NCBI GenBank assembly: GCA_017396725.1
Contig: JAFQLA010000057.1
Location: 1-9,760 of the forward strand
Source of the DNA: Oscillospiraceae bacterium
GTDB lineage: Bacteria; Bacillota_A; Clostridia; Oscillospirales; Oscillospiraceae
Reading direction: 5' to 3'
Length of the DNA stretch: 9,760 nt
Shown here: positions 1-6,995 of the stretch, piece after piece
Position numbering within the stretch: the stretch's first letter is position 1
How the letters are laid out: every line of letters starts with the position of its first letter
The notes under the pieces: model-generated
What the model saw: only the letters and a program-made list of their open reading frames with translations
Told to the model about the DNA's origin: nothing
The model's database searches: none
Position numbers and translations under genes: made by a program

Positions 1-1
1 C

Positions 2-505
2 TGGCACTATCTGGGGGCCAATCTCTCCGCCCTCTTCAATCACCTCAACCGCAGCTGCTCCACCTTCTTTGTGGGTCTCATCGCCTTTTACGGGCTCAAC
101 GAGCTTATTTACCGCCTGACCCACACCCTGATGGGAAACCGTGTGAATCTCAACGATGTCACCATCACCGCCCAGGCAGGCGTCGCCCCCCATATGACGG
201 CGGTGATCCTTATTCTCCTTGCGCCTTTTGTGGAAGAGCTGCTCTTCCGCGGGCTCATCTTCGGCTCGCTGCGGGAGAACAGCCGCGCCGTTGCCTACGG
301 TGTTTCCGCGCTGCTTTTCGCCTTCGGCCATGTGCTCCACCAGTTGGTGGGCGGGCTGGATGTGGGGGCGCTTACCCTTATCTTCCAGTATCTGGCGCCG
401 GGGCTCGTCTTTGCGTGGGTCTATGACCGCGCGGGCAACATCTGGCCCTCCGTGCTGCTGCACGCGCTGGTAAACGCCCTCGCCTTCTTCGTGATCATCG
501 CATAA
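2..505 (+). CDS. CPBP-family intramembrane glutamic protease (5' partial)
   Basis: The reading frame is open to the left edge, so this is the C-terminal 167 residues of a longer protein; a GTG at 71 is only an internal codon. Three motifs of the CPBP (Abi/Rce1-like, type II CAAX-protease-like) family appear in order: an EExxxR box (EELLFRG, visible residues 78-84), FxxxH (FAFGH, 106-110) and HxxxN (HALVN, 154-158). They lie in hydrophobic segments, as expected of a polytopic membrane enzyme whose glutamate and histidines form the active site inside the bilayer. Family members cleave peptides or prenylated proteins, or serve bacteriocin immunity and secretion; the substrate here cannot be told. 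It ends 25 bases before mutL and is probably cotranscribed with it, without obvious functional connection. The family call is secure; the specific role is unknown. Confidence 0.88.
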   Translation, partial: WHYLGANLSALFNHLNRSCSTFFVGLIAFYGLNELIYRLTHTLMGNRVNLNDVTITAQAGVAPHMTAVILILLAPFVEELLFRGLIFGSLRENSRAVAYGVSALLFAFGHVLHQLVGGLDVGALTLIFQYLAPGLVFAWVYDRAGNIWPSVLLHALVNALAFFVIIA

Positions 506-530
506 AACTCTTTGAGAAAGGAGGCCCGCT

Positions 531-2477
531 ATGCCTCACATTCGTCAGCTCTCCCCCCACGTGGCCGATCTCATCGCCGCAGGCGAAGTGGTGGAACGGC
601 CCGCCAGCGTTGTGAAAGAGCTTTTGGAAAACGCGCTGGACGCAGGGGCCTCCGCCATCACCGTGGAGATCCAGAACGGCGGCATGCGCTACATCCGCGT
701 CACCGATAACGGCTGCGGCATCGAAGCCGCCGAACTCCCCACCGCCTTTTTGCGCCACGCCACATCCAAGCTCCGTGAGGCGGAAGATCTCGCCGCCATT
801 ATGACCCTTGGCTTCCGCGGAGAGGCATTGGCTGCCATCGCCGCCGTCTCCCGCCTTGAGATCTTCTCCCGCACCCGCGGCAGCGACAGCGGCGCAAGCC
901 TCCTTGTCACCGGCGGCGAGGTGGGCGAAGTGCTCCCCACCGGCTGCGCTGACGGCACCACCATCATCGTGCGGGATCTTTTCTACAACACCCCCGCCCG
1001 CATGAAGTTTATGAAAAAAGACTCCGCCGAGGCCACCGCCATCTCCGGCATCGTGCAGCATCTCTCCCTCAGCCATCCCGCCGTTTCCTTCCGTCTGGTA
1101 AAGGATTCGCAGGAAGTGCTCCACACCCCCGGGGACGGCAAGCTCCTCTCCGCTATCTATGCCTCCCAGGGCCGTGATTTCGCCATGGGGCTCATCCCCA
1201 TCGAAGGCGAAAGCGGCAGCGTGAAGGTGACGGGCTTTATCACCAAGCCCCTTTGCTCCCGGGGCAGCCGCGGCATGCAGTCCTTCTTCGTCAACGGCCG
1301 CTATGTAAAAAGCCAGCTCCTCACCGCCGCGCTGGAAGAGGCCTACCGCAACCAGCTGATGAAGGGGAAATTCCCCGGCTGCGTGGTGCAGGTGAGCCTT
1401 CCTTGGGATCAGGTGGATGTCAATGTTCACCCCGCCAAGACGGTGGTGAAATTCGTCAATGAAAAAGAGGTATTCAACGCCCTCTACTATACCGCCCTGG
1501 ACACGCTGGACGGGAAAAAGAGCGAACCCGCCCGGGAAGAAAAGCCCCTGAGCGTCTCTCAGATCACCAATCCCCGGGGCGACCTTGCCGCGGCAAAGCC
1601 TGCCGCCCCTGCCGCCGCGCCCGTTTCCAAACCCGCGGCCAAGCCCACCATGCAGGCGGGTTACTCCGCTTCCTCCTTCGTTTCCCGCGTGCCCTCCGCC
1701 AGGAGCGAAATGAGCGGCAAGGTGCGCATCGACGATTTCCTCGCCCCCGAGGAAGAGGCCAAGAAAGCCGCCGCCTTATTCCCCAAGGCGCCCGCAAAGG
1801 CTGCGGAAAAGGCGCCTGAACCCATCACCATTCCTCTTGAGGAAGAAAAAGTTATCCCCAAGGCTGTGGAAGAAGACCCCCAGACCACGGTGCTGCCCGT
1901 TGTGAAGGAAGCGCCCTGGCGCATCGCGGGGGAAGTGCTGAAAACCTACATCGTCTGCGAGGCGGAGGATAAGACCGTGTGGCTCATCGATAAGCACGCC
2001 GCCCATGAGCGCTTGATCTTCGACCGTCTCAAAGCCCACACCGAGCCCATCATGTCCCAGATCCTTCTGGCGCCCATGGCGGTGAATCTCTCCGCCGAGA
2101 GTTACGATGCCGTTCTCTCTCATCTGGATCTTTTGAAGGAATTCGGCTTTGATTGCGAGGATTTCGGCGACGGCAGCATCCTTGTCCGTGAGATCCCCTC
2201 GGATATCAACGCTTCCGACGCGCCCAGCGCGCTGGAAGAGCTTGCCGAAAAACTCACCACCAGCCGCGTCCACACGCCTGACGCCGCGCGGGACGCCATG
2301 CTCCATACCATGGCCTGCAAGGCCGCCATCAAGGCCGGCATGACCAGCGATGTCAAGGAGCTTGCCGCCCTTGTGGAAAAGGTGCAGTCCGGCGCTGTCC
2401 GCTACTGCCCCCACGGCCGCCCCGTTGCCGTGAAGCTGACCCAATATGAACTGGAAAAAATGTTTAAACGAGCCTGA
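531..2477 (+). CDS. mutL: DNA mismatch repair protein MutL (ATPase plus endonuclease type)
   Basis: MutL couples mismatch recognition by MutS to strand incision and removal. This 648-residue protein has the GHKL ATPase domain at the N terminus: KELLENALDAG (residues 29-39, general-base Glu30), DNGCGI (59-64), HATSKL (76-81) and GFRGEAL (94-100). An Ala/Pro/Lys-rich linker spans about 335-455. The C-terminal dimerisation/endonuclease domain carries a DQHA(x)2E(x)4E-like motif as DKHAAHERLIFD (487-498), an ACK motif (595-597) and CPHGRP (626-631), the zinc-binding set of nicking MutL proteins from bacteria lacking MutH. The last acidic position of the first motif is Asp rather than Glu. The ATG at 531 follows an AAAGGAGG site by six bases and gives the normal N terminus. 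No mutS lies in the window; it may be upstream. miaA and hfq follow after one intervening gene. Confidence 0.97.
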   Translation: MPHIRQLSPHVADLIAAGEVVERPASVVKELLENALDAGASAITVEIQNGGMRYIRVTDNGCGIEAAELPTAFLRHATSKLREAEDLAAIMTLGFRGEALAAIAAVSRLEIFSRTRGSDSGASLLVTGGEVGEVLPTGCADGTTIIVRDLFYNTPARMKFMKKDSAEATAISGIVQHLSLSHPAVSFRLVKDSQEVLHTPGDGKLLSAIYASQGRDFAMGLIPIEGESGSVKVTGFITKPLCSRGSRGMQSFFVNGRYVKSQLLTAALEEAYRNQLMKGKFPGCVVQVSLPWDQVDVNVHPAKTVVKFVNEKEVFNALYYTALDTLDGKKSEPAREEKPLSVSQITNPRGDLAAAKPAAPAAAPVSKPAAKPTMQAGYSASSFVSRVPSARSEMSGKVRIDDFLAPEEEAKKAAALFPKAPAKAAEKAPEPITIPLEEEKVIPKAVEEDPQTTVLPVVKEAPWRIAGEVLKTYIVCEAEDKTVWLIDKHAAHERLIFDRLKAHTEPIMSQILLAPMAVNLSAESYDAVLSHLDLLKEFGFDCEDFGDGSILVREIPSDINASDAPSALEELAEKLTTSRVHTPDAARDAMLHTMACKAAIKAGMTSDVKELAALVEKVQSGAVRYCPHGRPVAVKLTQYELEKMFKRA

Positions 2478-2499
2478 ACAGAAAGGAAACCCCATCACC

Positions 2500-3096
2500 A
2501 TGAAAACCCTGCTTTTTGTTGACTCCTGCATCTCCCAGCGCGGCGAAGGCAGCCGCACCCGTAAGCTCTGCAGCGCTTTTATCGATACCTTCCTTGCCGC
2601 CAATCCCGATTACGAGCTGGTGCGCGTGGATGTGGAAGCGCTGAACCTTCCCAACTTCACCCTCCCCATGATCGAAGAGCGCGATAAGCTCCTCCATGAC
2701 GGTCATACCGATCTGCCCCAGTTTGCTCATGCCCGCCAGTTTGCCGCCGCGGACCGCGTGGTAGTGGGCGCTCCCTATTGGGACATGGCCTTCCCCAGCG
2801 TGCTGCGCGCCTATGTGGAGCATATCTGCGCCAACCGCATCGGCTATTGCTACGGCGAGTTCGGCCAGAAGGGTCTGTGCCGCGCCGATAAGCTCATGTA
2901 CATCACCTCCGGCGGCGGCTTTATCGATGACTATGCCAATATCGGCTATCACCACTGGGTGATGCTCTGCCGCCAGTTCGGCATCAAGCTGTGCGAGACC
3001 ATCGTGGCTGACGCGGTGGATGTCTCCCCCGAGCTGGAAAAAGAACACATGGCAGCTGCCCTTGCCAAGGCGGAAGAAGCCGCCCGCAGCTGGTAA
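2500..3096 (+). CDS. Flavodoxin-fold NAD(P)H oxidoreductase (Flavodoxin_2 / azoreductase-like)
   Basis: A 198-residue single-domain protein resembling FMN-dependent NAD(P)H:quinone oxidoreductases and azoreductases. It starts with a beta strand and a Ser/Arg-rich phosphate-binding loop (LLFVDSC then GEGSRTRKL, residues 4-23). It has the family's central APYWDMAFPSVLRAYVEHI segment (91-109), which in relatives forms the flavin-binding loop and dimer helix, and an ITSGGG loop (135-140). Such enzymes pass two electrons from NAD(P)H through FMN to quinones, azo compounds or nitroaromatics in the cytoplasm; the real substrate is unknown. The ATG at 2500 was chosen because AAAGGAAA lies just upstream and the protein then begins at the first strand; an in-frame ATG at 2446 would overlap mutL and add 18 residues of no family character. 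The gene sits between mutL and miaA. Confidence 0.85.
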   Translation: MKTLLFVDSCISQRGEGSRTRKLCSAFIDTFLAANPDYELVRVDVEALNLPNFTLPMIEERDKLLHDGHTDLPQFAHARQFAAADRVVVGAPYWDMAFPSVLRAYVEHICANRIGYCYGEFGQKGLCRADKLMYITSGGGFIDDYANIGYHHWVMLCRQFGIKLCETIVADAVDVSPELEKEHMAAALAKAEEAARSW

Positions 3097-3121
3097 TCTC
3101 AAGAAAAAGGAGGGCCCTCAA

Positions 3122-4066
3122 GTGGCAGAAAAAATCGTCTGTGTCGTGGGCCCTACCGCCTGCGGAAAGACCCGCTTCGGCATCGAGGTGGCCAAGCGCT
3201 TCCACGGCGAAGTGGTTTCCGTTGACTCCATGCAGATCTACCGCGGCATGACCATCGGCACCGCCGCCGCCACCGAAGAGGAAATGGACGGCGTGCCCCA
3301 CCACATGATCGCCGTGGCAGACCCTGAGGAAAGCTGGTCCGTTGCCCGCTTCACGCAGGAGGCGGACAAGTGCATTCAGGATATCCTCTCCCGCGGTAAG
3401 CTCCCCGTCCTTGTGGGGGGCACGGGGCTTTATCTCGATTCCCTTGTGCGGGGCAATTCCTTCGCCGCCGGGGAAGGCAGCAGCCCCACAAGAAAAGCGC
3501 TGGAGGCCCGGGCCGCAGCCGAGGGCATCGAGGGCATCCTTGCCGACCTTGCCAAAGTGGACCCCGTCTCCGCCCAAAAGCTCCATCCCCACGATGAAAA
3601 GCGCATCATCCGCGCGCTGGAGGTCTACCTTGAAACGGGCAGGACTATCCATGAGCATAACGAAGCCACCCGCCGCCTGCCCGATAAGTACGATGCCATT
3701 TATCTGGGCCTTGCCTTCCGGGACCGGGAGGATATGAAGGCTCTTATCGACCGGCGAGTGGATGAAATGGTGCGTCAGGGCCTTTTGGAAGAGGTAGCCG
3801 CCCTTGTAAAGCGGGGGCTTCCCGATTCCTCCACCGCGCTGCAATCCATCGGCTTTAAGGAATTCCTCGGCGTTTACAACGGGGAAAAGACCGAGGCGGA
3901 AGCCATCGAAGAGGTGAAGCTCCGCTCCCGCCAATATGCCAAGCGCCAGCTGACATGGCTGCGTAAAAACGAAGCCATCCACTGGTTCTACTGGGAAAAA
4001 GAGCGAAATTTTGCTCTGGCTCTCCAAAATGCGACAAAAATCCTCACCGCCGCAGGCTTATCCTAA
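3122..4066 (+). CDS. miaA: tRNA dimethylallyltransferase MiaA
   Basis: MiaA transfers a dimethylallyl group from DMAPP to N6 of A37 in tRNAs that read codons starting with U, the first step toward ms2i6A. The 314-residue protein has the P-loop as GPTACGKT (residues 10-17; Cys14 replaces the more common Ser), DSMQIYRGMTIGTA (35-48, with the catalytic Asp35), PHHMI (59-63), GGTGLYLDSLV (99-109), the ALQSIGFKEF segment (239-248) and the conserved QYAKRQLTWLR (271-281). The start is a GTG at 3122 with AAGGAGGG eight or so bases upstream; it places the P-loop at residue 10 as in the family. An in-frame ATG at 3020 would run 77 bases into the preceding gene and is not credible. hfq follows after a 57-base gap, the widely conserved miaA-hfq order. 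Confidence 0.97.
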   Translation: MAEKIVCVVGPTACGKTRFGIEVAKRFHGEVVSVDSMQIYRGMTIGTAAATEEEMDGVPHHMIAVADPEESWSVARFTQEADKCIQDILSRGKLPVLVGGTGLYLDSLVRGNSFAAGEGSSPTRKALEARAAAEGIEGILADLAKVDPVSAQKLHPHDEKRIIRALEVYLETGRTIHEHNEATRRLPDKYDAIYLGLAFRDREDMKALIDRRVDEMVRQGLLEEVAALVKRGLPDSSTALQSIGFKEFLGVYNGEKTEAEAIEEVKLRSRQYAKRQLTWLRKNEAIHWFYWEKERNFALALQNATKILTAAGLS

Positions 4067-4067
4067 A

Positions 4068-4120
4068 GCCGTGGCGGGGCACGGCAAAAACTCCGCCGCA
4101 AAAAAGATAAAGGAGTTTTT
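4068..4120 (+). promoter_or_regulatory. Candidate hfq leader structure that can sequester the ribosome binding site
   Basis: The miaA-hfq gap has three overlapping pairing possibilities, all read directly from the sequence. Stem A pairs GCCGTG (4068-4073) with CACGGC (4080-4085) around a GCGGGG loop. Stem B would pair that loop (4074-4079) with CTCCGC (4091-4096), giving a pseudoknot-like fold bridged by AAAAA. Stem C pairs AAAAACTCC (4086-4094) with GGAGTTTTT (4112-4120), a perfect 9-bp match that buries the hfq Shine-Dalgarno GGAG. B and C compete for CTCC, so B would free the ribosome site and C would hide it. The 17-base loop of stem C is A-rich, which would suit binding by Hfq itself. 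A regulatory role is inference; no known riboswitch consensus was recognised. Confidence 0.45.
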
Positions 4121-4123
4121 ACC

Positions 4124-4360
4124 ATGACCATGACTATGACCCGCAATCTCACCCTGCAGGACCGTTTTCTCACCGCGCTGCGGCGGGAAAAGACGCCCGT
4201 TACCTTCTTTTTGATGAACGGCTTCCAGATGCGGGGTACCGTCACCGCTTATGACGGATTCACCGTTTTCCTTCAAAGCGAAGGAAAGCAGCAAATGATT
4301 TATAAACACGCCATCTCCACCATCGTTCCCGTCCATACGGTGACTTTGAGCGAGGAGTAA
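4124..4360 (+). CDS. hfq: RNA chaperone Hfq
   Basis: Hfq is a hexameric Sm-like protein that binds U-rich and A-rich RNA and promotes small RNA-mRNA pairing. The 78-residue protein has the N-terminal helix beginning [17 protein letters not shown] (residues 11-27), the Sm1 region with [22 protein letters not shown] (29-50) and the Sm2 signature YKHAIST (60-66), which forms the proximal uridine pocket. The C-terminal tail is short, as usual in Gram-positives. The ATG at 4124 lies eight bases after AGGAG (4111-4115). Two more in-frame ATGs follow at 4130 and 4136 (protein begins MTMTMTR), so start choice could slip by two or four residues. The upstream gap can hide the ribosome site in a hairpin. 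Identification is firm. Confidence 0.97.
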   Translation: MTMTMTRNLTLQDRFLTALRREKTPVTFFLMNGFQMRGTVTAYDGFTVFLQSEGKQQMIYKHAISTIVPVHTVTLSEE

Positions 4361-4406
4361 GCCGCGGCGCAAGCGGCAGGCGTGGGATCTATCAAGAGGT
4401 ACTTAC

Positions 4407-5621
4407 ATGAAATCACGCATTGTCTCCCGTCTGCTGCTGGGCACCCTTTTTGTGGCGGTGCTCATCTATTTCGGACTGCAGATCCACCAATATTACTCCG
4501 ACCCCTTCGCCCTCACCGTGGCCTACCGCTATGAAACGGAGGATGTGCTCACTGTTTCAGGCTATGTTGTCCGCACGGAAGAGGTTTTGGAAGACCTGAC
4601 GGGTCTTTACTCCCTCTCCCGCAGCGAAGGCGAGAAGGTGGGCGTGGGCCAGAGCATTGCCACGGTCTACGCCACGCAGGAGGCGCTCCGGCGAGCCGAG
4701 GAAATGAAAACGCTGGAGCTGCAGCTCGAGCAGCTCTACTTCGCCCAGGAAGCTGCCTCCAGTTCGGACGCCGCGTTGAAGCTGGATAGCGACATCATGC
4801 AGGCGCTTTTCACCCTGCAGGGCGCCGTCACCGCCGGAGAGCTGGACGCTATGGACGCCGCCTCCGAAACGGTGCGCTCCCTTGTCCTCAAGCGTGACTA
4901 TACCTATACCGCAGGCGCCGACTATTCCGATGTCATCGCCAATGTGGAGACCCAGCTCAACACCCTCAAAACCGCCTCCGGCGCCGATACCTCTTCCGTG
5001 AAGGCGCCCCGCTCGGGCATCTATTCCGCCGTGACGGACGGGTATGAAACCGTGCTGACCCCTGAGACCATCATGGATCTCACCCCCGCGTCCTATAAGG
5101 CGGTGAAAAACAGCGGCGCCACCTCCGGCACCGGCAAGCTCATCTACGGGGATATGTGGTACTTCGTCTCCTGCATGTCCACGGAAACCGCCGCCCATAT
5201 GGTGGAGGGCCGCACCATGACGCTGCGCTTTGCCAAGGGCCTTGCCAGCGACACCAAAGTGCGTGTGGAAAAGATCTCCGCGGAGGAAAACGGCGAAGTG
5301 GTGGTGGTTTTCTCCTGCGAAAAGTTCCTCTCCGATACCACCCTTCTGCGTCTGCAGACAGCGGAGATCATTCTGGAGAGCTATTCCGGCATCCGCATCC
5401 CCAAAAACGCCCTGCGTGTGGGCGAAAACGGGGAGACGGGCATCTACTGCCGCAGCGGTCTTTTTGCCCGCTATAAGCCGGTGGAAGTACTCTACACCGG
5501 CGCGGACTTCTGCCTCGTCAAGGGCGGCGATCCCTCTGCCAGCGCTCTTGCCACGCTGCGTGAGGGGGACGAGGTCATCGTCACCGCGGCCAACCTGTAT
5601 GACGGAAAGGTAGTCGGATAA
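4407..5621 (+). CDS. Membrane-anchored HlyD-like (membrane fusion protein) family protein
   Basis: A 404-residue protein with a short basic N terminus and one membrane segment (about residues 9-26), the rest predicted outside the cell. The layout matches HlyD/periplasmic adaptor proteins: a first half-lipoyl/barrel strand region (48-90, VSGYVVRTEE to GVGQSIATVYA), a helical hairpin region (about 91-190) rich in Glu, Leu and Ala, the returning half-lipoyl (198-218, VKAPRSGIYS), then beta-barrel segments including GIRIPKNALRV (328-338) and a C-terminal DEVIVTA strand. In efflux systems such proteins link an inner-membrane pump to an outer component, but no transporter gene is adjacent and a Gram-positive host has no outer membrane. 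Its position between hfq and the yggS-sepF-divIVA genes suggests an envelope or division-related role, which is inference. AAGAGGT lies six bases before the ATG. Confidence 0.8.
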   Translation: MKSRIVSRLLLGTLFVAVLIYFGLQIHQYYSDPFALTVAYRYETEDVLTVSGYVVRTEEVLEDLTGLYSLSRSEGEKVGVGQSIATVYATQEALRRAEEMKTLELQLEQLYFAQEAASSSDAALKLDSDIMQALFTLQGAVTAGELDAMDAASETVRSLVLKRDYTYTAGADYSDVIANVETQLNTLKTASGADTSSVKAPRSGIYSAVTDGYETVLTPETIMDLTPASYKAVKNSGATSGTGKLIYGDMWYFVSCMSTETAAHMVEGRTMTLRFAKGLASDTKVRVEKISAEENGEVVVVFSCEKFLSDTTLLRLQTAEIILESYSGIRIPKNALRVGENGETGIYCRSGLFARYKPVEVLYTGADFCLVKGGDPSASALATLREGDEVIVTAANLYDGKVVG

Positions 5622-5680
5622 ACCCTCTCTCAGAGCATGAAAAAATAGCTGCGGTCCGCAGAACGCAATGAATAAAACCG

Positions 5681-5743
5681 TTTTTCCCGCCGCGCATGTC
5701 GCTGAGAAAAATGATTGAAATACGTTGCGGCTTCCGCCGCAAA
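5681..5743 (+). repeat. Dispersed intergenic repeat, copy 1
   Basis: About 63 bases that recur at 8787-8848 with roughly 85% identity by eye. Shared blocks are CCCGCCGC, CATGTCGC, AAAAATGATTGAAAT and a terminal hairpin. Here the hairpin is TTGCGGC (5725-5731), loop TTCC, GCCGCAA (5736-5742). In the other copy the seven-base stem is identical and only the loop differs (ATTC), which suggests the fold matters. This copy lies in the gap before yggS and would be in its 5' untranslated region if the gene is read from upstream. No transposase or flanking target duplication is evident. Confidence 0.75.
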
Positions 5744-5782
5744 TCCTTCTTATCAAATATAAGTTACTTGGAGGAAAATACC

Positions 5783-6481
<699 letters not shown>

Positions 6482-6505
6482 CACAAATAAACCGGGAGGC
6501 TAATT

Positions 6506-6973
6506 ATGGGTTTCTTAGACGAACTGAAAAAGTGGGCACACCCCTACGAAGATGAAGACGAAGATTTTGATAACGATTTCGCGGATCTGACGGAGCGCAA
6601 GGAATCCAGCAGCAGCCCCTTTGAGGAACGCCGCGCCGCCAAAGAAGAGCGCCGCTATGAAGACCGCCGCAACAAGGTGGTGAACATCCACGCTACCACC
6701 CAGCTCAAGGTTGTCCTCGTCAAGCCCGAGCGCTTTGAAAACGCGTCCGAGATCGCTGACCACCTGAAGGAAAAGCGCACCGTGGTCATCAACCTCGAAT
6801 CCACCAATAAGGACATTGCCCGCCGCCTGGTGGACTTCCTCTCCGGCGTTGCCTATGCCGGCGAAGGCAAGATCAAGAAGGTGGCTGCCAACACCTACAT
6901 CATCACCCCCTATCATGTGGATATCATGGGTGATCTGATTGACGAACTGGAAAACAACGGGCTCTATCTGTAA
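6506..6973 (+). CDS. sepF: Cell division protein SepF
   Basis: SepF forms rings that bind the C-terminal tail of FtsZ and tether it to the membrane, taking part in septum assembly in Gram-positives. The 155-residue protein shows the expected three parts: an N-terminal amphipathic membrane-binding helix (MGFLDELKKW), an acidic then charged linker (about residues 14-60, including a run of Asp/Glu at 15-20 and Arg/Glu-rich 40-56), and the SepF (former DUF552) core from about 66 to 140. Core signatures are KVVLVKPERFENASEIADHL (68-87), VVINLES (93-99), RRLVDFLSGVAYA (106-118) and YIITP (131-135). An AGGAGG-like site (GGGAGG) precedes the ATG by eight bases. It starts 24 bases after yggS ends and is followed 22 bases later by divIVA. 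Confidence 0.96.
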   Translation: MGFLDELKKWAHPYEDEDEDFDNDFADLTERKESSSSPFEERRAAKEERRYEDRRNKVVNIHATTQLKVVLVKPERFENASEIADHLKEKRTVVINLESTNKDIARRLVDFLSGVAYAGEGKIKKVAANTYIITPYHVDIMGDLIDELENNGLYL

Positions 6974-6995
6974 AGAGAAATAGGAGGATACTGCT

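Noticed and set aside
2446..2499. Upstream in-frame ATG for the oxidoreductase gene
   Set aside because: It lies inside the mutL coding region and adds 18 residues with no family character; the ATG at 2500 has an adjacent ribosome site and gives the expected first beta strand.
3020..3121. Upstream in-frame ATG for miaA
   Set aside because: It overlaps the oxidoreductase gene by 77 bases and adds a 34-residue extension unlike MiaA; the GTG at 3122 has a strong ribosome site at the right distance.
4365..4383. Short inverted repeat GCCGC/GCGGC after hfq
   Set aside because: Only a 5-bp stem with no U run; too weak to call a terminator, and the following gene probably continues the operon.
5649..5663. 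Small palindrome CTGCGG-T-CCGCAG after the HlyD-like gene
   Set aside because: Short stem with no following U run, so not a terminator; kept only as a possible minor hairpin.
4557..5756. Minus-strand open frame of 399 codons across the HlyD-like gene
   Set aside because: Antisense shadow of a gene with clear domain architecture; no ribosome site or family motifs. Similar antisense frames at 495-1430, 1776-2603, 2464-3102 and 2984-4027 were rejected for the same reason.
5715..5763. Possible promoter before yggS (TTGAAA at 5715, TATAAG at 5758)
   Set aside because: The two boxes are 37 bases apart, and neither has a partner at 16-18 bases; no supportable promoter was found in this gap.
5696..5782. 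Upstream in-frame ATG for yggS
   Set aside because: It falls inside the dispersed repeat and adds 29 unrelated residues; TTGGAGGAAA directly before 5783 decides the start.
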